Assembly: GCA_013368325.1 (NCBI GenBank)
Contig: JAACJK010000126.1
Location: 1-64,000, forward strand
DNA: 64,000 nt
Origin: Ephemerocybe angulata
Taxonomy: Eukaryota; Basidiomycota; Agaricomycetes; Agaricales; Psathyrellaceae
Direction: 5' to 3'
Of the stretch, positions 22,885-32,584 are shown one piece after another. The stretch's first letter is position 1. Each line of letters opens with the position of its first letter. Under the pieces are notes generated by a model. That model searched no databases. It saw nothing but the letters and a program-made list of their open reading frames with translations, and was not told where the DNA came from. The position numbers and the translations under genes are program-made.

Positions 22885-23122
22885 CACACTATAAGACATG
22901 AATCTCATGATCCCCAAAGAGGTTATTCTTAAAGGTTGCTCTGCGCAACTATATGGCTGTACACACAAGTGCTACAGCAGCTTTTGTTATTTAGTCCGCT
23001 TCCAATTTCGCCATTCAGTCAAAAGCCTCCTCACCACATTCACATTCAGCAATACCGATCGCCCCTCCTCAACTATTTAGGCTTTACTACCTACCACCAT
23101 GGTCAACGTTTGAGAAAGCACG

Positions 23123-23698
23123 ATGGAAGCCCTTGTCCTCGAAGTTGGTTCATGTGTTGTCAGGTGCACTAGCTGGCAATTCTTGGGTACCTTCTTCCTC
23201 CACCATGTATCCCGAACTTTTGCTAGCGAGGTTTTGGGTGGAATATATCAGTACGCGACATCTATTAGTGTTCTAGGAGGGATCATACTCGCGGCGGCTC
23301 AGCACCTCGTCCTATCCTTGCTTTACAAAATGGTACTTTGGGGGGAGTGTGTGTGTGCTCGCCTTGGGCTTGGCTCCCTTGGGAAGAGAACCGTATATGT
23401 TGAAGCATCACTGAGCGATAGTGAGCACACATATAAAGCCGACTCAGAGTCGTTTCGCGTCTCCCTCGCTATTCTCGTCAACGAAATGCTGGTGGGCGCC
23501 TTCTCAGGATTGGTTGGTGCCCCAGTGCTGGCTTCTTGCACCCACTTCGGCAACGTCAACATCATTATGCACACATATGGAGGACTTTCTCCTCTCATAG
23601 CACTGGTCCTGCTTTTCGGAATCGCCGGGATCGCTCGTGGGGTGGGAATGGCGCTAAGAGCGGTTGAGCGCCTTTTGTGGCTCGCAGGCTGCGTCTGA
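23123..23698 (+). CDS. Small multi-pass membrane protein, unknown function
   Basis: Intronless frame of 191 codons. Hydrophobic segments lie at about residues 48-70 (SISVLGGIILAAAQHLVLSLLY), 112-135 (VSLAILVNEMLVGAFSGLVGAPVLA) and 152-176 (LSPLIALVLLFGIAGIARGVGM), separated by a polar loop with acidic residues. The composition is clearly membrane-like rather than random. The ATG at 23123 is the first in frame. The N-terminal 45 residues contain several Cys and a further weak hydrophobic stretch. I do not recognise the family, and no neighbouring gene points to a role. Confidence 0.5.
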   Translation: MEALVLEVGSCVVRCTSWQFLGTFFLHHVSRTFASEVLGGIYQYATSISVLGGIILAAAQHLVLSLLYKMVLWGECVCARLGLGSLGKRTVYVEASLSDSEHTYKADSESFRVSLAILVNEMLVGAFSGLVGAPVLASCTHFGNVNIIMHTYGGLSPLIALVLLFGIAGIARGVGMALRAVERLLWLAGCV

Positions 23699-23954
23699 AG
23701 GGCAACGCTTTCATGTAGCTCCTTGTTCCTTTCATTTATCGATTTTCATCTTTATGTACTTCTTCATGTATAATCACGTCAAATCAGCTTGAGACCCGAT
23801 CCACCAATCCAAGACTGAAGCACGAAAGGAATGAACACTTGGCTGTCCGAGAACAGACAACGCAATGGGACCTATAAATTAGGGAAACACGTTAAATACA
23901 ACAAATGAAACCCCCCAAGCACCGCATAAATAGGACATCTAGCGAGGAAGCGTT

Positions 23955-24961
23955 CTATAGGTTGGTAGAGCACGTCAAATCAGCGACCTCCCACACGCCC
24001 CAAACATCGTCACGGCCCTACTGGGATGTCAGCCACACTGCCGTCGACGACAACGAGTTGGAACGCACCGGCCTCTCGCACATCGTCGGCGTCGGGAAGT
24101 GAAACCCCTTCAAATCCGCTGGCGTCGCCGTACACATGATCTGCCAATTGTCCCCGTCCTGCATGTTCTCCAATACAGCCTCAAATCGCTAGACGAGGTT
24201 ATAAATCATAAGAAGCAGATACACGAAAGGTGCGCACCCTGGTCATCGACTCGCTCCCCGGATCGTCGCAGCCCCTATCGATGAAGTCGCCCCAGTTTGT
24301 CAAGCACTCCGGTTCTTCGAAGCTGATCATCCAGTACCCCCAAACACCGCCAGCGATACCCTACCCGACATCGTCAGCGTAAATTCGGCAAGGGCTTGGA
24401 GCAACGCCGCACCAGATCTTGGCAGTAATCCGGGACTATGGGTATGCCGTGGATGTTGACGGGTGTCTCGCGACATGCCGAGACGTTCGATGGCGCACCG
24501 ACGAGCTTTGCGGTGTATTCTCTGGTGGCAAAGCGCAGACAGTGCTCGGCACCTTTGAAGTGCTCCCATCTAGGTTGTTGCTGGGGATCCTCGCGAGGTT
24601 CCATGGCCAGATAGAGCCAAGAGTAGGGCGACGAACGGGGTGGACCTAGTTGGGGTGCAATCGAGAGACAAAGGAGAGTGAACGCGAGGACGAGGGACGC
24701 TGCTGCGAGGGCTGCGGTTTGAACCACACGAGAAGGGGACGCGGAGTTACGAACACATTCTTCGGGGTGGTAGCTGAGCGCGCTGACGCTCTTCTCTTTG
24801 TTGCTCGAACTGCCGGGAAGGTGGGTCAGGAAACATTCAAAGAGAGTGGGGGTAACGTACCAATGGCATCCTATTACAGGAGCTCCAGCAGCTCCATGAG
24901 CTTGAGATTCCAATTCCAGCATCAGTCTGGGTGGAACGGCATCCGCTCCGTCAGGGACCAT
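23955..24961 (-). CDS. Membrane-anchored protein of an uncharacterised basidiomycete family, five exons
   Basis: The model complement(23955..24017, 24069..24188, 24238..24360, 24413..24809, 24861..24961) is in frame throughout and gives 267 residues. The four introns are 49-52 bp, GT-AG. A single N-terminal transmembrane segment (about residues 63-85, AALAAASLVLAFTLLCLSIA) is followed by a probably lumenal or extracellular domain with paired repeats. Each repeat has a conserved Cys/Trp pattern: EHCLRFATREYTAKL..SACRETPVNIHG...CQDL, then GVWGYWMISFEEPECLTNWGDFIDRGC, then RFEAVLENMQDGDNWQIMCTATP..MCERP, then VWGVWEVADLTC. The same arrangement (GTREYTA, ETPVEIHG, WGxW.V) is known to me from many hypothetical Agaricomycete proteins with no assigned function. 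The gene appears intact. The start is the first ATG before the first intron and could lie further upstream. Confidence 0.75.
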
Positions 24962-25029
24962 CGACGAAAAATTCGGTACGCACCGCTATCTGTCTGTACT
25001 CCGTGTAGAGTCCAAGAAGAGGAGCCGTA

Positions 25030-25840
25030 GTATCGCCTCGCTCTGGCCATCCCAAGTATTAATAGTGACCCAGAGCTTGACCTTATCCAAGAAGAAGCCG
25101 AAGACGGCCGTCTTCCTGCCTTCGAGCAATCTGCCACGCTAGATCGGCGTGTGCGCTGGCACGAGATCGCAGCCTACAGCGACATCTGGCTGTATATCAT
25201 GTCGGTTCTAGGCATTGTAAATGCTGATACCGATTCATTTCATGGCGGAGGAAATGCGATTACCGCCTGGAAGCGGCGCGGTGGTGGGGATAAAGAAAGG
25301 GGCTACTTACTTTTTTTGGCTGCCCACGGTTTGCGCGCGAATTCGATCCTGGTAGACACCATTCGTTTAAGACACCACAGATTTGGTATATATCTTGTGT
25401 AAATTGTAATGTGCGTCCAGGGTGAAGAATAATGAGTACTCAGCGCTTGAAAACTCATCCATTTTCTTGATCTGACCAGGCAATGCCCAATGCAAACCAA
25501 GCCGTTACGACTCCTTCTGGCTCGGCCTGGGCGCTTAAATCGGCGACTTGCTCCAAATTTTGACCCGAGGGCCGAGATTTCCCTAACGGAGAACCAAAGG
25601 TAAGGATTCAGCACTCCGAGCTTCTTCATCCCTCTTTCCATGATTCATCTAGAGCTTGAAGAATCGATATCGCCAGAGCTACGCTGCGCTCCGCACACGT
25701 TCTCTTATGGTACTCAATAGGATGTAGAGCTCAACAGGCAGCACGGAAAAGGAGTGCAATGCAATGCCAGCACATCACATGCCTCGTCTCACTGCGACGC
25801 TCGGTTCAACCGTTCAAGCTCAGGTTTATTCAAAGTCTAC
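25030..25840. other. Possible isolated exon at 25050-25235 (plus); otherwise no gene
   Basis: On the plus strand 25050-25235 reads PSINSDPELDLIQEEAEDGR followed by LPAFEQSATLDRRVRWHEIA and AYSDIWLYIMSVLGIVNADT, which looks like coding sequence. It has no clear start, splice sites or homolog. The remainder up to 25840 shows nothing. Confidence 0.3.
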
Positions 25841-25861
25841 TGCATACGCGAACTACATGCA

Positions 25862-26305
25862 ATGGCGCGTCGAGACGCCCGGATTCCAGGCGAGGTCGAG
25901 GTGTGACGGGCGGCGGCGTTGACGAGATACCTGGATCGAGCAAGCAAAGTGGTGTGAGCGAGTGTCGAACGACGATAACGGATTGTACTCACTGAATGCC
26001 CATCCTCCGCCAAATCGGGCGTTCTCGTCCTATCTCAACGACTTGCGCTCGGTGTCGATGGACGCCCAGTCTGCCGCCCTCATCCCACTCCGGCGCTCGG
26101 CTGCAGACACCAACTTTCTACTCAAAGCCTATCTTCTATGGCGAACTAAATGCGATGGCGCAACGGGAGCGAAGAGTCGTAGGCGAGGGGTCGCGTTGCG
26201 ACGGGCGGCAGTTAACGAGACCCTGGATCGAGCAAGCATAACTGTGTGAGTCACTACCCCATCGACGACCACTATGTTCACTCACCATGCATCCATCTCC
26301 CCCGA
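25862..26305. repeat. Imperfect direct duplication of about 145 bp
   Basis: 25862-26010 and 26155-26305 align with the same order of blocks: 'atggcgc', 'gacgggcggc', 'cctggatcgagcaagca', 'gtgtgag', 'cgacgat/cgacgac', 'tcactgaatgcccatcctcc/tcaccatgcatccatctcc'. Both copies fall in the minus-strand intron-rich region, so they may be duplicated exon-intron units. Confidence 0.5.
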
Positions 26306-27250
26306 ATACATCATCAACTTCATCCTCCTCCCGAGTCAGAAGGCCGTGGACGTCGTTCTGCGCCTGCGATGACGTTCTTGCGACGGTGAGCGACAATTTG
26401 AGCTCGAATACTATTTGGTGGGCTCCATCGTGTTCTTCGACCCCGGGCGACGACGTCCAAGCCTGAGATGCACCAGGTCAGCACCACGACGACGTAAAGG
26501 CGAAGACAAACTCACCTATCGACAACCTAGGCCGTGACGCGGCACACCTCTTCTCCCTGACCCGCTGAGGTCCACCTTCATCCATACACGCACCCCGACA
26601 CCCCGACACGCCGCGCTGACGAAGGGTGAGTTCGCGACGTTCACAAGAAACGACCCAGCTTACCATCTCCACCAGACTAACGACTATCTGACGCCCGTGC
26701 TTGCTTCGCCCTGAGCTCGAATCTACGACAAATGAGGCAAACGGTCAGCGGGTCGAGCATTGCATAGTCCCGAAAGAGAACTCACTCGCATGGCGCATCT
26801 ACAGGCCGGATACGATGGCACACTGGGCTTTTCTGGAGGACCTGAACGACGGCTGAAGACATCGCATGCGTTTGCAGCACGACGGACCCGGGTCTGTGAT
26901 CACAGAAAATGTCAGTATGTCGATGCGACGAAGGTAACTCTACTCACCTCCACGCTTCGCAGAACGCACTGAAGAAAGGTGAGTTGGCGGCATTGAGAGC
27001 AAGCGAGCTTACGTACCTCTTGTCAATCGCCGACACCCCGAACCCATCAACAGCGCGTATCTTCGACGATGGCACAAGTCTTCACAACGAGCTCGAGTCT
27101 AGAGTAGGCGCACAAAGGTCAGTAGGTCTCGATTTACATTGTGGTGAAATCAACTCACCGACAGACGACGCCGCCGCGCCGAGTATTCCATCAAGTATTC
27201 CATCATCGCGAACGTTGGCTTTGCTGGACCTTGACGGGGGCGTAGTCAAA
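26306..27250 (-). other. Intron-rich minus-strand coding region, not fully resolved
   Basis: A regular series of minus-strand donors (GTGAGT near 27165, GTACGT near 27020, GTGAGT near 26945, GTAAGC near 26663, GTGAGT near 26515, GTGAGT near 26287), each followed 40-60 bp later by an AG, divides the stretch into small exons. One reads KLSLTVARTSSQAQNDVHGL LTREEDEVDDVFGGDG. It may be the 3' continuation of the charged-protein gene at 27.25-28.6 kb. No family recognised. Confidence 0.3.
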
Positions 27251-28542
27251 CACCTCGTCCTCCTTCAACCGGCTGCACACATCCTTTGCCGAAGGGTACC
27301 TAGCGGCGAGAGCGCGCACGCATCGCGAAGGACCATCGGCCCTTGTCCCTCCCGGTTCACAACATCCTTCTCCCATGCACGCTCGAGCACCAAGCGCTCC
27401 GCCACAGCTTGGATAGTGGCACGGGCAACCCGACGAATAAATTAATAAGGGGATGCTGTCGAAGCAAGGGTGTCGCGGTGGTGCCGATGTTGTAAACAAG
27501 CGAGGTATGCGTGGGGTAGGCAGATGGGTCAGCGGTGGTGGGCTCGACGTTCGACTGCTTTTTGCGGTTCTTGCGCGGCGAGAGGGTGGCAAGCTTCTTT
27601 TTGAGAGGGGAGACCTTGATACGAGCCTTCTGTGCGCAAGGTTAACGTGCGCCAAACGAAACTTCGAAGGACATACCTCTTGTTTGAAGGCCTCGTCCCG
27701 AGCGGTCTGCAACTGGGTCAGGACTGGAAGGGAGTTGAGGGCAGAATAATAACTTTACCTTCTTTTTATCTTGGGTCGAGCCAGCGAGGAATCAAGGTGC
27801 GATTCTGCCTTCTTCTTCTTCTTGGGTCGAACCGGCGAGGTCTCGGGTCGATGCTCTCGGTGACGTCACTTGGAGAGCGCTTACGAGTACCTGAGGGCCG
27901 CTTCAGCGACGAGGAAACGATGTCGACATCTTCATCGTCGTTGAAGAGGGCCGTGGCGAGAGATGCCGGAGACGATGGCGAGGTTTTCAGCCGATGTTTC
28001 TTCAATGGAGTCGAGGGCTCGTCGTCCTGGGTTACAGGATCGCGCTGGGCGGGCATGAAGCGTGGTTTCTGCGCACGCAAATCCGTCAGAGCCAAACCGA
28101 CTGCACATTGCAAAGGGAGACATACCTCGGCGTTGAGAGAACCATCATCGAGACCATCATCGGCACCTTCGTCCTCAAATGAATCGTCATCGTCCCCAGT
28201 GTGCTGGGACTCGTCGTCGTCGTCGTCATCGCCGTTACCGTCATCGTCATCGTCATCGTCGTCGTCGCCTTTGGTAGTCGCCGCCTTGAACTTGCGGGCT
28301 GGAACATTGGGTTAGCTCAAGAAAGCGACAATCTTCAAGGGTGGACTTACGGGGAGCGTTCTTCTCCGATGTTGACGAGCCCTTGGTGACCGGCTTGGGC
28401 TGCACCGTTTTCTTCGAAGTGGACTTAAGACTTATCGGCAAGCCATGCTGCGGAATAATCAGTTGAACGTTCAGAGCCAAGCGAACGGAATGACTGTACG
28501 TACCCTTATTGGCGAGAGCATTGGTTTTCACAGCTCGAGAGG
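27250..28542 (-). CDS. Charged, probably nuclear protein with poly-Asp tract, many small exons
   Basis: Minus-strand exons that join in frame: 28447-28351 (HGLPISLKSTSKKTVQPKPV...), 28298-28126 (RKFKAATTKG, a run of Asp, then EDEGADDGLDDGSLNAE) and 28068 downwards (KPRFMPAQRDPVTQDDEPST...SLKRPS). Introns are 52 and 57 bp. A further segment reads HRPETSPVRPKKKKKAESHL DSSLARPKIK after a possible 35-bp intron. It is followed by QTARDEAFKQE (exon ending 27677), an intron at 27630-27676 and KARIKVSPLKKKLATLSPRK. A small upstream exon at 28542-28504 has correct splice sites but an uncertain phase. Alternating Lys-rich and Asp-rich tracts suggest a nuclear protein that binds nucleic acid or histones. 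The acidic tract is encoded by a gtc/atc triplet repeat at about 28211-28269. Start and end are unknown. Confidence 0.45.
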
Positions 28543-28599
28543 CTATACAATCGTAATTGAGGAGCGCACTCAGCTATCGAGAGTCAGAAAGGAGAATTG

Positions 28600-29380
28600 A
28601 AAGACTTACCACGTTGTGGTTGGGCCTTGGTGCCTTCGTCCGACTCGCTATCGGAGATGATGGGCACTGGTGGTGATAGGCTGATAGCAGGGAGGAAGTG
28701 AGCGCGATGGTGGGGGATCAAGGACAAGAGCGAAGACCAGCCAGCTAAGAAATTTGTGCAAAGCCGTATGGACATACCTCGTCGCCGACTAGGCTTGGCG
28801 ATTCGGTCCTGGGACGTCAAGTTAGGAGAGAAAGAAGGAATGCGCGGCCCAGCGCTGGATTCAAACTCCGACACGTGACCGGCGTCCGCATGGCCGGCTC
28901 ACCGGCAAACGTGCTTTGCTCTTGGCCTCGACGTCACCAAGGCCCCCCGTTCCTCGTTCCCCTCATAACTTCACTATCCGTCTCCTGATTCCTTGTTCTA
29001 TTGTGAGATGAGGACAGCGCATAATGAGTATGTACTGCCCATTGCAACTTCCTGGCATACATGCTTACCCTCCGGAACTCTCAGAGTGTGCCCAACAGGA
29101 CGAACACGAACACGGTGCATCTGCGACGGAAACAGGTGCTCAACCCCAATACAGGAAGCGGTACCGCTTATTTGTCTGGGGTCTCGAGGTGGCCATGTGT
29201 TGGAGGATCTTGGCGTTAGTGAGGGCAGCGAGGCCGTGTCGATAGGGCGCGTCGGCCGGGTACGTCTTGACCCTTCGTTCATCTAGGCTCTAATTACTCT
29301 TATCCAAGTCTTGTAACTACCCTCTTATCAATCAATACACCCATCCCACTCTTCCTCTCAGTTCCCTGATACTACGAAGC
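28600..29380. other. Possible 5' exons of the charged-protein gene, then intergenic
   Basis: 28606-28874 (minus) reads MSEFESSAGPRIPSFSPN..., with an intron-like GTATG...CAG segment, then LSPPVPIISDSESDEGTKAQ ending in a GTAAGT donor. It may be the start of the preceding gene, but the phases do not join cleanly. 28880-29380 shows no supported gene. Pyrimidine-rich sequence with a short leader precedes the transposase start at 29384. Confidence 0.35.
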
Positions 29381-29383
29381 AAG

Positions 29384-31991
29384 ATGTCCGCTCGTACTTT
29401 CTCATGTGATCGCTGTGGAAAGTCTGGCCTCCCGGCGACTGGCTATGGGTCTCATGTTCAGCAAAGCGCACTCACTGAATGCATCAAAGAGTACGAATAC
29501 GGGCTCCAGGACGAAGATATAGCTGGTTTGGGCGCAGGAGCGGAGTCCCTCGATTCAGACCACATCGATGTTACCGTGACCATCTCCACACCCCTCGACA
29601 ATGAAGACGTGGACATGGGCGAACTCAAGACACTGCCAGAGCCGATGAATACCGAGGGCCCACTCGATGCGGAAACATCGGGCGATGCTGAAGGGTCTGA
29701 AGACGGTGGGGAGGATGGGGAGGGGATAGTGATGATCAACAACAATGGGAGTTGGACCTCGAGCTCAAGGACGCATGGGAGCCTGCTCGGGAACCCACCA
29801 ACATTGAGGGAGGCGCTTTGCACCAACAACCAGCCCCAACACCAGCTCCACCGATTGAAGAGGACGACGGTGACGAAGTTCTGCCGCCCCCGCCACCACC
29901 CGCTCCGAACTCGCCTGTCGTGGTCAGCGAGGAACGACCCAATAATCGTCCGGGGTGCGCGATTTCGACAAAATCAGGTGGGGACGAGGTCTTTGGGCAG
30001 GCGGTGAACAACAAAGGGAATCTATGGGCGCCTTTTTCATCGAAGCTTGACTGGGAAGTTGCGCGATGGGCGAAATTGAGGGTGCCGGGTTCCACGGCAT
30101 TGACGGAGCTACTTGCAATTGAAGAGGTATGTACTTTCCATTGATCTCCTCTTCCCTATGCTGAGCATGTACTGGTGTTCAGGTCGTTGACCGCCTGGGG
30201 CTATCCTTCAAGAATAGTGAATCCCTGAACAAACGGATTGATGATCACCTTCCTCAGAGGCCGCAGTTCAAACAGCATGAGGTTGTAATTGCGGGAGAGT
30301 CTTTTGAGCTCTATGCTCGGGACGTCCTCGGTGTATCAGGGCGCTCTGGCAGGATCCAGAGTTCGCTCCTTACCTCTGTTTCGAGCCCGAACGCCACTCG
30401 ACAACAAGGACCAGAAGCAGTGCCTATACCATGATATGAACACCGGGCGATGGTGGAGAGCGACGCGGGTGAGTACCGGATGGTATTATGGCTATCGAAC
30501 TTGTTTTCATGACGACGCTATTTCAGGAACAAGTTGAGCGGGAGACAGGGAAGAAGAACGTCACTATCATCCCAGTTATCATTTCGTCCGACAAGACCCA
30601 GCTCACGACATTTCGCAATAAGCAAGCCTACCTGGTCTACCTCACTATCGGCAATATACCCAAGCACATTCGGCGAAAGCCCTCTCGCCAAGGACAGATC
30701 CTACTCGCATATCTCCCCACATCCAAACTCGGACACATTCGCAACGAGGCTGCTCGACGTCGTGCCCTCGCCAACCTCTTTCATGCTTGTCTATCATTCA
30801 TCCTCGAGCCCCTCAAAGCGGCCGGATCGACAGTATCATGCTTCGGGATGACAACGGTAAAGTGCAGAGGGGTCATCCTATCGTGGCGTGTTACGTTGGG
30901 GACTACCCCGAGCAGGTGCTCGTGGGTGCCGTGAAGCAGGGCGACTGCGCAGTGTGCCCAGCTAAGCGGAACACGCTCGACAAACATGATCCGGATTGGG
31001 ACTTGCGGGACATTGATGCTGCTGTCGACGCACTCAACTCGGTAGACCAGGGTGCGACGGTGTTCAAGCAGCGGTGCTTGGAGGCTGGGATTAAGCCAGT
31101 CCAGGACCTGTTCTGGATGGAGCTGCCTTTCATTCACATCTATCGTTCCATCACCCCTGACGTCCTTCATCAACTATACCAGGGTGTCGTCAAGCACCTC
31201 ATATCGTGGCTGCACATCATCTGTGGCTCTGACGAGATCGATGCCCGCTGCCGACGCCTACCCCCCAACCACAACATCCGCTTGTTTATGAAAAGCATCT
31301 CACATCTTTCTCATGTTACCGGCGCAGAGCACGACCAAATACATCGATTTCTGCTCATTGACATCCCCCTTCCCCACGGCTTTTCCAATGTACGCCTCCT
31401 CCGAGCTGTCTGAAGTCTGCTTGACTTCATCCACCTTGCACGAATGCCTGTACACGACACCCGAAGCTTGGATGCGATGGATCGGGCGTTAGAGATGTTT
31501 GAGAAGACCCAGGACATTTGCAGGACATCTTCATCGATCTCGAAGTCCGCACTCACTTCCGAACCCCCAAGTTCCATTTTCTCCAGCACTACCGCCGCTT
31601 GATCGAGTTCTGCGGAACCTTGGACAACTTTAACACCGAGTACACCGAGCGTTTACACATCGATATGGCCAAGGACGCATGCCGATCAATGAATCATAAG
31701 GACGAGTACCCGCAGATGGCAGCATGGCTTGATCGACGAGAGCGTATCCTATTGCACGAGAAGTATATACAGCGTCGTCTTGAGCTCCGAGAGCTCCCTC
31801 CACTCCCTCCCATTCCACCTTGTATCCCGGAACGCTTGTTGACGATGGCGCTCCATCCTACCAAAGCAAGGGTCTCATTCACCGAGGCAGGCAATGCCTC
31901 CGGTGCGTCGGATTTTGTGGACGGCATCGAGATAAGTTCGCAAAGCAGGGTCATTCTCGGTGGGAAGTGGGGAACAGTGGATCATCGATAA
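29384..31991 (+). pseudogene. Plavaka-type transposase, decayed
   Basis: The protein starts with a single C2H2-type zinc finger region (FSCDRCGKSGLPATGYGSHVQ) and an acidic segment. It then has the Plavaka family hallmark series: PFSSKLDWEVARWAKLRVPGS, LGLSFKNSESLNKRID, YHDMNTGRWW, IISSDKTQLTTFRNKQAYLV, GNIPKHIRRKPS, LANLFHACLSFILEPLKAAG, ACYVGDYPEQVLVGAVK, SITPDVLHQLYQGVVKHLI, CRRLPPNHNIRLFMK, TEYTERLHIDMAKDA, NHKDEYPQM. Introns 30127-30182 and 30469-30526 fit. Lesions: frameshifts near 29740, 30325, 30395 and 30820, a TGA at 31411, and an 11-bp duplication (caggacatttg, about 31509-31530) that shifts the frame. Plavaka elements are CACTA-related DNA transposons of Agaricomycetes. Terminal inverted repeats were not identified. 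Confidence 0.88.
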
Positions 31992-32584
31992 CTCATGAGG
32001 CTAGGACTATGGATGCATCAGTATAGTACTTGCGTCCTCAACCTAAACGTGTAAGTTGATAGGCGACATAACACAATTGATCGAGAACGCAAGAATCAAT
32101 AATGTGTATCGTTTGGTGACCAGCTTTCACTGAACATGGCTCGCCCAAACTCGCAAATCACCTCAGCAGGCGACAGTCGGCGAATACCTTGCTGGGTGAC
32201 CCAGAGATTGCTGCTGGCCCTATTAAGTATGCGATCTCGGATACAACACTCAGAAACGTGGATCAAGACGCCCCATCCAGTGATGCTTTGTAATACGCTC
32301 CAGCTGTCAGAGCGGCTGAGCACTGCCCTGACGCCCTTATCTTCTCTCCACGAGCACCAAGCTTATCTGACGCACATCGACATCCCCAGAATCCGAGATG
32401 AAGTACGTCGAGAATCCACTATGCTTAGCTCTGACCTAACGCATCCATTACTATCAGTGCCGACGCTGCAAAGGATATGTTTCGGGCGGTCGCTCGGAAT
32501 TGCCCCGTTGGGGACTATGTCCTCGTATCACAAGACGGGGAAACTGACCCATGGACAGTGTAAAGTCGGATACTACATCCCATA

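Noticed and set aside
27766..28315. Plus-strand 227-codon frame rich in Ser
   Set aside because: It is antisense to minus-strand exons that join in phase. The Ser runs are the complement of the Asp tract.
28845..28910. Possible tRNA or tRNA-derived SINE (gagtttgaatccagc on minus)
   Set aside because: Only the B-box-like segment is present. The rest does not pair as a cloverleaf.
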